Of a stretch of 36,426 nucleotides of DNA, positions 9,767-18,769 are shown piece by piece; within the stretch, counting starts at the first letter, position 1, and each line of letters opens with the position of its first letter. Made by a program: the position numbers and the translations under genes. Source of the stretch: Bacillota bacterium (GTDB lineage: Bacteria; Bacillota; UBA4882; UBA8346); contig JAKOSX010000139.1 in the NCBI GenBank assembly GCA_029776595.1, positions 1 to 36,426 of the forward strand, in the 5' to 3' direction. The notes below the pieces were generated by a model, which made no database searches, was not told the origin of the DNA, and worked only from the letters and a program-made list of their open reading frames with translations.

Positions 9767-9831
9767 TCCCATTCGTTAAAACTCACCTGCATCTCACACA
9801 GCATAATAATTATTTTCAAATGATTTTATAT

Positions 9832-10899
9832 TTATTCCGTAAACAGCATCGTCACCGGATTATATACCGCCAGGAACATTTGCATTTGATTGCCGTTTAA
9901 CGGCAGATAACCGGTTGCGGCCACCTTGCCCTCTTGGTTGAGGATCAACTGGGTTATGCCGCTGGGGAAAGAAATCTCATGATTATCCCATCGCAAAGTG
10001 GTGTCGTCCGCGTCCAGTGCCGCCACATAAGCATGGTCAAAATTGTTCACGATCAAGCTACCCCCGACAGCCAATCCGCGTTCCGGCAAAGGGACAACGG
10101 TCGTCACGTTCAGATCGCCCCGTTGATGAGCCCAGATAATATTCCCGCTGCAATCGATCTGCATCACTACGGATTTGGCAGCGATGACGAAATTGCCCTC
10201 CTCCGTTTCAGCGATATCACTGTCCAGAAGCACGAAAATTTCAAATTCGTCATATATCCGTTCCCATACCCGATTTCCTTCGGCATCCAACTTTAATACA
10301 AAAATATGGCTGTTTAGCGTTCCCGGAATATTCCGGGCACCGGTCAGGATGTATCCTCCATCCCGGGTTTGCCCGATGGAAAAAGCGATGCCCGTATCAT
10401 AGCGCATATCCCATTCCAACCGGTTCATGGCATCAAATTTAAGTACCCGGGTTCCGTTCGCATTGCTCCCCTTTTCAATGAAATAACCGGCTACCACAAA
10501 ACCTCCGTCGGCAGTGGCTGCGGCATCTTGCCCGTCGCTCTGTTCTGTGGTACTGCCAAATGCCTCCTGCCAAAGAATTCGCCCATCCGGGTCCAACCGG
10601 ACCACCCAGATATATTCATCTCCCACAGACTCCGAATAGAAAAAGGCCCCTGTCGTGACAATGTCCCCGTTCCCGACCAAAGCAACGGCTTTGAAAAATA
10701 CGGTAAATGCTGAATCATAAACTTCTTCCCAGATAACATTTCCGAAAGCATCAACCCGGATAGCAACAGCGGATGAATCGCCGTCGGGTTCAAAGACCCG
10801 CCCCACCAGGATATAATTGCCGGACTCCGTTTGGGCCAGGCCATTGGCAATGGCCGAATCTCCCGGCAGATACGTATTGGCAACCTCCAATTGAGCCAT
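9832..10899 (-). CDS. Beta-propeller-like repeat protein, function unknown
   Basis: Six copies of a pattern like (V)xxLDxxGxxxWxxxYD: AIRVDAFGNVIWEEVYD, VVRLDPDGRILWQEAFG, VLKFDAMNRLEWDMRYD, VLKLDAEGNRVWERIYD, VMQIDCSGNIIWAHQRG, VAALDADDTTLRWDNHE. No obvious signal peptide. Confidence 0.75.
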   Translation of the reverse strand: MAQLEVANTYLPGDSAIANGLAQTESGNYILVGRVFEPDGDSSAVAIRVDAFGNVIWEEVYDSAFTVFFKAVALVGNGDIVTTGAFFYSESVGDEYIWVVRLDPDGRILWQEAFGSTTEQSDGQDAAATADGGFVVAGYFIEKGSNANGTRVLKFDAMNRLEWDMRYDTGIAFSIGQTRDGGYILTGARNIPGTLNSHIFVLKLDAEGNRVWERIYDEFEIFVLLDSDIAETEEGNFVIAAKSVVMQIDCSGNIIWAHQRGDLNVTTVVPLPERGLAVGGSLIVNNFDHAYVAALDADDTTLRWDNHEISFPSGITQLILNQEGKVAATGYLPLNGNQMQMFLAVYNPVTMLFTE

Positions 10900-11254
10900 C
10901 GGATCACTCCCCGTAATTTGCTATATACCATCTTATTGCGAACCTTTAAAAAAGGAACAGCGAAAATATCATAAAGTATAATATGACACATTGGACCTGT
11001 TGCCCAAAACTATCGGACATCGCTTCATTGGATTGCATATAATTTTACAAACCCCAGAAACACCATGCCGTTGGCGGTGACCAATCCGGAACCGCCATCA
11101 ACCGAAGTTGAACAACCCGCAAATCGAAGGATGCAACAGTGCTGATATAAACGATATTTTAGAAGATGCTCCTCACTCCGTACCCAAACAGAAAAAACCG
11201 CAAGGTTGTCAGGAGTCTACTGCCGGTCATTAAACATTAAAATATTCTTTAAAT

Positions 11255-11288
11255 AAAAAAGAAGTGTCATCCGACACTCCTTTTTTTA
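11255..11288. terminator. Rho-independent terminator (usable in both directions)
   Basis: AAAAAAGAAGTGTCATCCGACACTCCTTTTTTT: stem AGTGTC/GACACT flanked by A- and T-tracts, downstream of the 11313 stop. Confidence 0.75.
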
Positions 11289-11312
11289 TTCGCCGCCTTT
11301 GATAGACAAAGC

Positions 11313-13628
11313 CTAATTTTTCTTCAGGTAATCCTTTAACGTTGCACATTCTTCAATGACTTGTTGATAATATTGGGTCTTGGAATACTTTTCGCGCAAT
11401 ATGTCAAAATAATAAGCCATGCCTTTACCCGGCTCATGGAAACCCCGATAAAACGAAAACTTAGTCATGCAAGCCGCTGCCAAGAAACAGCATTTTGCCG
11501 CCAGTTCCGGATCTTCGGTGACATTCATGGCTTTCACATAATATTCCAAAGCCACTTTCCGTCTGCCGTATTCCTTCCAGAAAGCCTGATACTGCCGCTT
11601 TAACACGCTGTGAAGTCCGTGGATTTCAAAGGGATACTGCGGATCAAAACGCCAAATTGTCGAACTGTACGGCCATAACTGTCCGTTAAATCCCCAAAAC
11701 GGCGAATGGAAAAAACCGTTGGCGATTTGATAATAATAATATCCTGCATTTGCCCGATCTTTTTCGGCCAAGTTTTGCAACTCGATGACTTTCCGGGTAA
11801 ACTCCAGCTTTGTATACCGGGGAAATCCGTTTTCCGGATATTGGTAAAGACCGGTTCGGGGATTGTAATAGTTCTGTTCAAAACTGGTTTCCACCAGATC
11901 AACATCATTCCGCCGCAACCGTTCCCAATATCCCTCGGAAATCTGTGAAAACTTGGCCAAAGCCTCTGCGTACCGGCCTTTTCTGAGCAGCCGGGTTCCT
12001 TCGACGGAAAGATAGTCGTCAAAAGTCCAGGGCAACCCGGTGGTTATCCTCTGCTCAAAGGGGGTTTTATTCGGTTTGCTCAATAAATCCAGGAGTGCAT
12101 TCATCTGGGCCGAATCGGGATAAAGCTCCAACAGATAATCATGCTCGGTGCCGGCCTTGGCCATCATGCAATAAGCTTTCGGAAAATCCTGATGAATCAG
12201 ATATTTTTGTCCCAACAACGTATAAAAGGCTTGATGGATTTGTGCCCGATTATCGGGCTGATCTTTATAATCATCCAGCCATTGCAGGACGGCCAGAGAT
12301 TTATTTTCAAACTCCGGCGTGATTTTAGGTTGTTTCACCGCTTGGTTCAATAATTTCAATAGCTGAATCTGATACCACAGGTCAGAATTTTGGGACGGGC
12401 ATAACGATTCGGCCTTTGCCAGATATGTATCGGCTTCCTCGTGGGAACGAAGTAAAATATGGATATATCCGCCTGCAGCATACCAAAGGGCCGGCTGGCG
12501 AACTTTCGTTTTGTCCACCGAATCGATGAAATCAAGCAATTCCGGGAGGAGAAAACCTCCCCATGTCATCTCTTCTTCCAGATACAATGCATAATTGTCG
12601 AAAAAGTAGCCGGAATTAACAACCGAGCATTCCAATTGGTTGATATACCGGACCAGCAACACTTCGGCACGGGAAGACTTGGGTTCCAACTTGATGATTT
12701 CTTCCAACGGTTCCAGGTTAAAGTGATTTTGCTTCAATCCCTGCAACATCCACAAGGTCGCTTTTTGGCGCGGGTCCTTGGCCAGCCGCAGACATTCCTG
12801 CCAAACCGGTTCCAACGGAATATAAAAATCCAGATATGCTTCGTCCATCATGGCCGGATTCTGGTCAAACATCAAAGCGGTATTGACTAACGCTTCGCTT
12901 TTTTTGCCCATGGCTTTCAACGCGCCGTTGCGGTGGCGGGCCGCCCACTCCCAAATCACGCTGTTTTTGGGCAACGGGGCGACGTATTGGTTGAATAAAT
13001 CGATACATAAACGATAATCTTTAACATAGTGAGCCAAGCGGACCATTTGATATCCATAGCGGACTTTAAAGAAGGAAGACGAAACGCTTTGGTAACGGCG
13101 TTTTGCCTCTTCAAGCAATTTTAGCATCGGTGCAGGTTTCCGGCGTTCCGCCATCTCCTCTTCGAGGTCCCAGGACCAACGGTCGACCACACAGTAGGGT
13201 TCGCACCGCTTTGCGAAGATCAGGTATTCCAATGCCGCTCGGTGTTCCGGACGCATCAAAACCGTTTTCCACCGCTGTTGTTTAAGTCTGTCCGGATTTT
13301 GCAGATCGCTGAGAGGAACTTTATAGACCAGTTGTCGGATATCGTCCAGGGAAAGCAGGTCACCGAACCATTTTTCCCATTCCTTCAGATTGAGGGTTTC
13401 ACGGTTCTTCAAAATATCATTATCCCACTGGGTCTTGCTCCGGTCGTGGCGCTCATCAAAATAAAAACGTTCAAAGAGCGAATCATTAGCCAATGACGAC
13501 AGAAAGAAGATGGTCTCGTTCTCGAAATAGCTTGGCTCATAAGCACAAGCCTGCGCCAGAGGAAACTGGTTTACTGTCAGCCAAAAGCTAAAAAGTAAAA
13601 GCAGCAAAAATGCTCCGGATCTTCGCAT
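11313..13628 (-). CDS. Large secreted alpha-helical (TPR-like) protein, function unknown
   Basis: 771 aa, N-terminal hydrophobic signal, CAYEPSYFENETIFFLSSLANDSLFERFYFDERHD..., many helical repeat-like segments (e.g. YAEALAKFSQISEGYWERL). Confidence 0.75.
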   Translation of the reverse strand: MRRSGAFLLLLLFSFWLTVNQFPLAQACAYEPSYFENETIFFLSSLANDSLFERFYFDERHDRSKTQWDNDILKNRETLNLKEWEKWFGDLLSLDDIRQLVYKVPLSDLQNPDRLKQQRWKTVLMRPEHRAALEYLIFAKRCEPYCVVDRWSWDLEEEMAERRKPAPMLKLLEEAKRRYQSVSSSFFKVRYGYQMVRLAHYVKDYRLCIDLFNQYVAPLPKNSVIWEWAARHRNGALKAMGKKSEALVNTALMFDQNPAMMDEAYLDFYIPLEPVWQECLRLAKDPRQKATLWMLQGLKQNHFNLEPLEEIIKLEPKSSRAEVLLVRYINQLECSVVNSGYFFDNYALYLEEEMTWGGFLLPELLDFIDSVDKTKVRQPALWYAAGGYIHILLRSHEEADTYLAKAESLCPSQNSDLWYQIQLLKLLNQAVKQPKITPEFENKSLAVLQWLDDYKDQPDNRAQIHQAFYTLLGQKYLIHQDFPKAYCMMAKAGTEHDYLLELYPDSAQMNALLDLLSKPNKTPFEQRITTGLPWTFDDYLSVEGTRLLRKGRYAEALAKFSQISEGYWERLRRNDVDLVETSFEQNYYNPRTGLYQYPENGFPRYTKLEFTRKVIELQNLAEKDRANAGYYYYQIANGFFHSPFWGFNGQLWPYSSTIWRFDPQYPFEIHGLHSVLKRQYQAFWKEYGRRKVALEYYVKAMNVTEDPELAAKCCFLAAACMTKFSFYRGFHEPGKGMAYYFDILREKYSKTQYYQQVIEECATLKDYLKKN

Positions 13629-14631
13629 AACCCGTCCTCCTTATGCTCAAATCGTCAAAATGATACAACGAAACGTAAATTCGTTCATATTTCATTTTAC
13701 GCCGCAATGTTTTACTCACCGCGATCACCTCCCGGGGGTGCGCCGTTTCCAGACGCACTGTATCCCGGTGGTACAGCCGGACCCCTCGGATGGAAGTATC
13801 GTGAAGCACCTCGACGATGCCCTTTCGCTTTTTGGCAAAAACTTTCGGGTTTTTCAGGTCTTCTTCGCCTAAATTGTTAATCAGGCCGATAAACCGGTTG
13901 TGCTGAAATACCACGCCCCATGAGAAGATGGGCAATGCCACATCCAATGGAAGCGGGTACCGGTCGATATTGGAAATATAATCCCTGACAACGGCGGGAT
14001 TAAATATGGAGTTTTTCGTGTTTCGTTTCTGGACCGGCTCCACATTATAGACCATCAACATGCCCCGGTCGGCAGGCGGCACACCGGTCTGATCTTTGTA
14101 TTTGATCTGGTGCAGACGGATAGTGGCTGAAAGGCTGATGTTTCGTTCTCTAAGACGGCTACGAATTCCCCGGACCAATTGAAAAAATTTCTCTCGGGTG
14201 GTTCGATTCCAATCGCAGTCCACCTGTATTTCGTTGACGGGCTGTACCAGATTGTTGTCGGCCATCCGCAATACTTTTCCTGTAATTTTTCCCGCCAGAT
14301 CGTCCACCGCGTCTTGAGGGAGATTGATCAACGTCGAATTGGTGATAAAAACCGTCGGAACCACATCCAAATTTTCCGGCGGTTTAGTTGCAAACCGGAC
14401 CTCCGCCTCCGGCACCGCCCTCCCCTGCCAAACCACATCGAAGAACCTCACATACAGCCGGCCGACCCCCAGCCGGCGCAAGGTCTCCAACTGGTTCTCC
14501 GACAACTGAAACGTGGATTTCCAATAATAAAAACTGGGCTCAACGGTGCGGCGTTGGCCACAAGAAGAAAGCGTAAATACAAACGATAACAAAAGCAGCA
14601 AAATAATATAACGCTTCATGATGTACTCCAA
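13588..14631 (-). CDS. Lipoprotein of unknown function, possible TIM-barrel-like fold
   Basis: Lipobox MKRYIILLLLLSFVFTLSSCGQ; body FYYWKSTFQLSENQLETLRRLGVGRLYVRFFDVVW...VVPTVFITNSTLINL...EIQVDCDWNRTTREKFFQL; overlaps the downstream gene by 41 nt. Confidence 0.75.
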   Translation of the reverse strand: MEYIMKRYIILLLLLSFVFTLSSCGQRRTVEPSFYYWKSTFQLSENQLETLRRLGVGRLYVRFFDVVWQGRAVPEAEVRFATKPPENLDVVPTVFITNSTLINLPQDAVDDLAGKITGKVLRMADNNLVQPVNEIQVDCDWNRTTREKFFQLVRGIRSRLRERNISLSATIRLHQIKYKDQTGVPPADRGMLMVYNVEPVQKRNTKNSIFNPAVVRDYISNIDRYPLPLDVALPIFSWGVVFQHNRFIGLINNLGEEDLKNPKVFAKKRKGIVEVLHDTSIRGVRLYHRDTVRLETAHPREVIAVSKTLRRKMKYERIYVSLYHFDDLSIRRTGYAKIRSIFAAFTF

Positions 14632-14825
14632 ATATACATTGACTTTTTCCAGTTCATTTCATCGATTCCTATCTTTGTATTTTGAAAAGTCATTCGACAT
14701 CTTTAAGATGATTCCTTTTCTCTCATCCATGAGAAGCAACTTGTAATAACGGCTTAAGCGAATAAAAAATAAAGCTTTAAAATTCGCTTTTATAAGTGAA
14801 CCAAAAGTTTTATACCAACTGAAAA

Positions 14826-15476
14826 TTAACGAACGGCTTTCAGTATATGGGTCGCTCCCCATTGCTTCAATATTTCAACTGAGGAAAAACCGGCAGCTTT
14901 CAGGCAACCCACTTCACGTTGGACAGTCAACGGAGTATCATAATGAACAAAATCTTCATCCACGATACCTTGCTCTTTTCTCAACCGAAGCAGCTCACTT
15001 CGATGAAAATTTTCCTCTTCTTCAGAAAGGGCAAAATAATCGGTCAGAATAAAGTATCCGTTCGCTTTTAGCGAAAACCGTAGTTTTTCATATAACGGAA
15101 TCTTTTCTGCCGCCGTAAAATGATGCAACGATTCTACCGATACAGCCGCATCAAACTGTTCAACCCCAAACGGAATATCAAAATACGATCCGAGAATCAA
15201 GGTAATGTCTTTATCCGCAAATTTTTCTTTCAACCGGTTCAGCATACCCGGAGCCAAATCGATACCGGTAACCCTTGCCGATGGGTTTAACGGAAAATAA
15301 AAATCCAGTTCCAATCCAGTCCCGCATCCCAAATCAAGAATATGACACCCGGGATCCTGCGGAAGATTTTGAGCGGTAAAAAGATAAAACTCCTTCGCCG
15401 AGTCAATACAGTTCAATTGGTGATCTTCATAAATCTCTAAGCGGTTATCAAAAAACTCGCCCATTTTTTCGAGCAT
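14826..15476 (-). CDS. Class I SAM-dependent methyltransferase
   Basis: CHILDLGCGTGLELDFYFPLNPSARVTGIDLAPGMLNRLKEKF, canonical motif I and post-I. Confidence 0.9.
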   Translation of the reverse strand: MLEKMGEFFDNRLEIYEDHQLNCIDSAKEFYLFTAQNLPQDPGCHILDLGCGTGLELDFYFPLNPSARVTGIDLAPGMLNRLKEKFADKDITLILGSYFDIPFGVEQFDAAVSVESLHHFTAAEKIPLYEKLRFSLKANGYFILTDYFALSEEEENFHRSELLRLRKEQGIVDEDFVHYDTPLTVQREVGCLKAAGFSSVEILKQWGATHILKAVR

Positions 15477-15622
15477 AGCTTACCTCACATTTTAAGTATT
15501 TCTTCTCTCTTATGATATAGCATGGCGGAAACTTTTCATAGCACCACTTTAACTTTGATATCATCCGGTATCAAAACCGCAGGCCCGCCATCCATCCAAG
15601 AGCCACAACTCAACAAATAGGA

Positions 15623-16807
15623 TTATACCCTCCCAATACCCGCTTCTTTGCCATGAACCATATAATACGCGGGAATCAAACAAACCACAACAATCGCCAG
15701 GATAATATACATCATCTGAAATCCTACCCGTTCCGCAATTAACCCCAAAATATACGGGCCGATCCCCATTCCGCCGTCCATACAGATGTAATAGGTGGAA
15801 ATACCCAGTCCCAACCGGTGGGACGGTAATATTTTTCCGACGATCGTTTGGATGCCGGACATTAATGTCCCATACCCCATGGCCAATAATATCCCTGCAA
15901 GCAAAAGCAAAAAGCCGGTCCTGGCCATCGTAATGCCTAATAAACTGACCGCAAAGAAGAAAAAGGACGGATACATCACGATGTTTTCGCCTTTTTGGTC
16001 GAACAGTTTCCCGGCAACCGGCCGGACTAAAAATAAAAAGAGCGCATATACGACAAAGAAAAATGAAGCAGCCTTGGTTAAATTCATCTGGATTGCATAC
16101 GAATTGATAAAGGAAACGATCCCCGAATAGGCAATCCCGCTGATAAACATCAAAAATGCAACAGGAAACGCTTTCTTTTCATAAAAATCATTAATTCCGA
16201 AGCTCCTCTTGATCTTCTCTTTTTCTTCACGGCTTACATCAATCTCCGTGATCTTGGCCAATGTTCCCAAAACGAATGCGGAAACACTGAAAATAATGGA
16301 AAAAATGAATATCACGGGATAACCGAAATGGTTGACCAAATACAAAGCAAAAAAAGGCCCAATGGCCGTTCCGGCTGCATTGCTTAAGGAAAAATAACCA
16401 ATCCCCTCGCCTTGCCTGCCCGGAGGTAAAATTGACATATTCGCCGTCGTCAAAACCGTGGTTGAAATCCCAAAGCCAATCCCATGGATAAATCGAATCA
16501 CCATTAAACATTGAATGCCTTTGACAAACAGATAAGCCATGGAACCGGTCAAAAATAATCCCAGGCCGCAATAGAGCATCCTTTTCCTGCCGACGACATC
16601 GATAAATTTCCCTGCATACAACCGGGCCGCCATTGCGCCAATCACAAAGATGCTCGCCGCCAACCCGGCGCTGCTTTTGGATGCATGAAAGTATTTCATG
16701 GCATAGACTGCCATGGACGTCAGCAATAAATAAAAAGTTAAAACAATAAAAAAATTGGACGCCAGTAACACAATAAAATCCTTCGTCCACATTCTATCCC
16801 GTTGCAT
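15623..16807 (-). CDS. MFS transporter
   Basis: 394 aa with about 12 hydrophobic segments, AARLYAGKFIDVVGRKRMLYCGLGLF (MFS loop 2-3 motif). Confidence 0.9.
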   Translation of the reverse strand: MQRDRMWTKDFIVLLASNFFIVLTFYLLLTSMAVYAMKYFHASKSSAGLAASIFVIGAMAARLYAGKFIDVVGRKRMLYCGLGLFLTGSMAYLFVKGIQCLMVIRFIHGIGFGISTTVLTTANMSILPPGRQGEGIGYFSLSNAAGTAIGPFFALYLVNHFGYPVIFIFSIIFSVSAFVLGTLAKITEIDVSREEKEKIKRSFGINDFYEKKAFPVAFLMFISGIAYSGIVSFINSYAIQMNLTKAASFFFVVYALFLFLVRPVAGKLFDQKGENIVMYPSFFFFAVSLLGITMARTGFLLLLAGILLAMGYGTLMSGIQTIVGKILPSHRLGLGISTYYICMDGGMGIGPYILGLIAERVGFQMMYIILAIVVVCLIPAYYMVHGKEAGIGRV

Positions 16808-16943
16808 TCAATTTCCCCCTGAAGTTATTCTTGAGGCATGCAGTTTATATCATATTCTCACAGCTAGAACAGAAAATATTTATTATTTTACAAATATCTT
16901 TCAGCAAAGTCAATGACCATTGGATTGCAATTATGAATGTGAC

Positions 16944-16979
16944 AAAAAAATAACAGGTGGGTTTCACCTGTTTATTTTT
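16944..16979. terminator. Rho-independent terminator
   Basis: aaaaaaataACAGGTGggtttCACCTGTttattttta; A- and T-tracts on both sides. Confidence 0.75.
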
Positions 16980-17230
16980 AATCGAGATTACTTTTTTTAA
17001 TTGATTTTAACGCCTTAATCGCCCTATCGATGGCTCGACTGTTTTTCACACTGGTATTCAACACTTTTATTCCAGACGGCTGCTTTTCTTTTTGAAATGT
17101 TCCCAAATACCCTGCACCCCTTTCGGCGTTGCAGCAAGCTCTTTTAGAGTTTCAATCGCTATTTTAATATTAATCAAGGTTTTTTCCTTGAATTCCAACC
17201 GTATTTTGGGTTTATCACTGAAACAATCAT
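16978..17230 (-). pseudogene. Frameshifted small gene, family unknown
   Basis: RBS AAGGGAG then ATG at 17230, but open frames change: LEFKEKTLINIKIAIETLKELAATPKGVQGIWEHFKKKSSRLE* in one frame and KQPSGIKVLNTSVKNSRAIDRAIKALKSIKKSNLD* in another, ending at the terminator. Confidence 0.45.
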
Positions 17231-17264
17231 TCCGATCACTCCCTTAAGTTCATTATATTATACG

Positions 17265-17423
17265 TTACCCTACACCAATTCGATTTTTAAAGATAGTGAC
17301 CCGATCATAATTTCGATTATATTGAAGTCTAATCAAAGAAGCCAGTCTTTTCCCTAAACGTTTATATCCTGATGGAGAAATCGGAACCACATATATTTTT
17401 ACTTTGGAATTCAAATAAACCAT
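17265..17423 (-). pseudogene. Small ORF, probable 3' part of a decayed gene
   Basis: Hand translation MVYLNSKVKIYVVPISPSGYKRLGKRLASLIRLQYNRNYDRVTIFKNRIGVG*; protein-like composition upstream (FER/IILSIGTIEDIL) is joined only through a frameshift. Confidence 0.35.
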
Positions 17424-17754
17424 TGTCAAAATGTCTTCAATAGTACCAATTGATAAAATTATCTTTCAAAACCTAAAACCATTGGCTAAATGTATCCACC
17501 TTCGCTTTACCCCTGATAAAATTCAACACTTTGTGTCCTTTTCGCTGTCACTGCCATCCTCATTCGCATGCATCGTTTTTATAAAACGTACTTTCTGTTT
17601 TATTCTCTTTATTTTTCCTTTTTTGTTATATTAAGGCATTTCGCTTCATAATAATTTTCTTTTTCCGTTGACAAAAATTCATAACTCAATCCCTCGGTGT
17701 ATCCTACTGCCACCCGGGAATACTAATTCCAACAAACCCGGAGGGGGTGTTCCA

Positions 17755-17919
17755 GTGGGCAAAAAGAAGAATCTCGGCGAGATGCACTTGGGCGGCAATT
17801 CCAAGCCGGAGTGCTGGAACAATGCGGATGAGGTTAAAGGGGCCATGCTCTTTACGGCACTGCAAAACGAAACGGCCGGGCAACAGAAGTCGAATGAAGA
17901 CGCCGAGCCGCCTCAGTAA
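17755..17919 (+). CDS. Small hypothetical protein (54 aa)
   Basis: Strong RBS CGGAGGGGGT before GTG; VGKKKNLGEMHLGGNSKPECWNNADEVKGAMLFTALQNETAGQQKSNEDAEPPQ*. Confidence 0.6.
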   Translation: MGKKKNLGEMHLGGNSKPECWNNADEVKGAMLFTALQNETAGQQKSNEDAEPPQ

Positions 17920-17969
17920 ACAGCCGTATACCGGTTGACTGCCGGGGAAAGCTAACCACGGAGGTGATC

Positions 17970-18158
17970 ATGATCGGCCAACAAAAAACTCCGGATGCTG
18001 TCGGCACCGAAGTCGGCGTACGGGCGGACTTACGCCGCGGGGTTCCGAATCCCCGCGAAATGAGCTCTCAGGATAAACAGCTGGCTCACGGTGAAGCACC
18101 CGGTCCTAACAAAAATGTCAAATGGCAAATGAGTGAAAAAGTACGAAGTGACAAATGA
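17970..18158 (+). CDS. Small hypothetical protein (62 aa)
   Basis: RBS GGAGGTGATC immediately before ATG; MIGQQKTPDAVGTEVGVRADLRRGVPNPREMSSQDKQLAHGEAPGPNKNVKWQMSEKVRSDK*; followed directly by a terminator. Confidence 0.6.
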   Translation: MIGQQKTPDAVGTEVGVRADLRRGVPNPREMSSQDKQLAHGEAPGPNKNVKWQMSEKVRSDK

Positions 18159-18187
18159 AAAAGCTGTCTCCTTTGAGACAGCTTTGA
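18158..18187. terminator. Bidirectional terminator
   Basis: AAAGCTGTCTC-cttt-GAGACAGCTTT between convergent genes. Confidence 0.75.
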
Positions 18188-18195
18188 CTATTGAT

Positions 18196-18678
18196 TTAGA
18201 TATTGAAAATCCAGTGAATGATGCGGCGAATCATCATATAGCCCAGAAAAGACCCCACAGTGATCAATAATACCAGAAATAACCGTAAAAACTTGTCCGA
18301 TTCACCCCGGAGGGTTTTGAAATTGCTGGTAACTCCGATAAACGCACAGAGTCCTCCCAAAGCGCCGCCGTTAAATACCAAAATGACCGGGAGAGACGCG
18401 AGTAATGTTTCATACCACCGAAGTTTTCGGGCAACGCTGATAAATTTCCCTCCTATTGTAACCCGCGGTTGAAAATCGAAGGTAAATCCCTTGATTTCCA
18501 TTTTGATTTCCGTCCGATCCGGCAACGGTAGCATAAACGCACGAGGATCTTTGGGCATCGGAGGAATTAACCGGCCGTCGACCCAAACCGTCGGCTTATT
18601 GGTCCAAAAGGATAATTCCAAGTCAACATGGATATTTTGATATTCCGGCAAATCAAAACTGTATTTCTGTTTCTGCAT
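18196..18678 (-). CDS. Hypothetical membrane protein
   Basis: MQKQKYSFDLPEYQNIHVDLELSFWTNKPTVWVDGRLIPP... with two C-terminal hydrophobic segments; RBS AAAGGAGC before the chosen ATG. Confidence 0.65.
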   Translation of the reverse strand: MQKQKYSFDLPEYQNIHVDLELSFWTNKPTVWVDGRLIPPMPKDPRAFMLPLPDRTEIKMEIKGFTFDFQPRVTIGGKFISVARKLRWYETLLASLPVILVFNGGALGGLCAFIGVTSNFKTLRGESDKFLRLFLVLLITVGSFLGYMMIRRIIHWIFNI

Positions 18679-18769
18679 CTGCTGCTCCTTTGGAAACAAG
18701 AATATCATGACTGAAATTCGGCAAGAATTCGGCAATATCCTTCCGGTTTGACAAGAGGGAACGCGACCG

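Noticed and set aside
14659-14862. 67-aa minus ORF between the lipoprotein and methyltransferase genes
   Set aside because: Overlaps the methyltransferase 3' end, no clear RBS, AT-rich composition; not supported.
17431-17634. 67-aa plus ORF (MSSIVPIDKIIFQN...)
   Set aside because: Antisense to a protein-like minus fragment, no RBS; likely chance ORF in AT-rich DNA.
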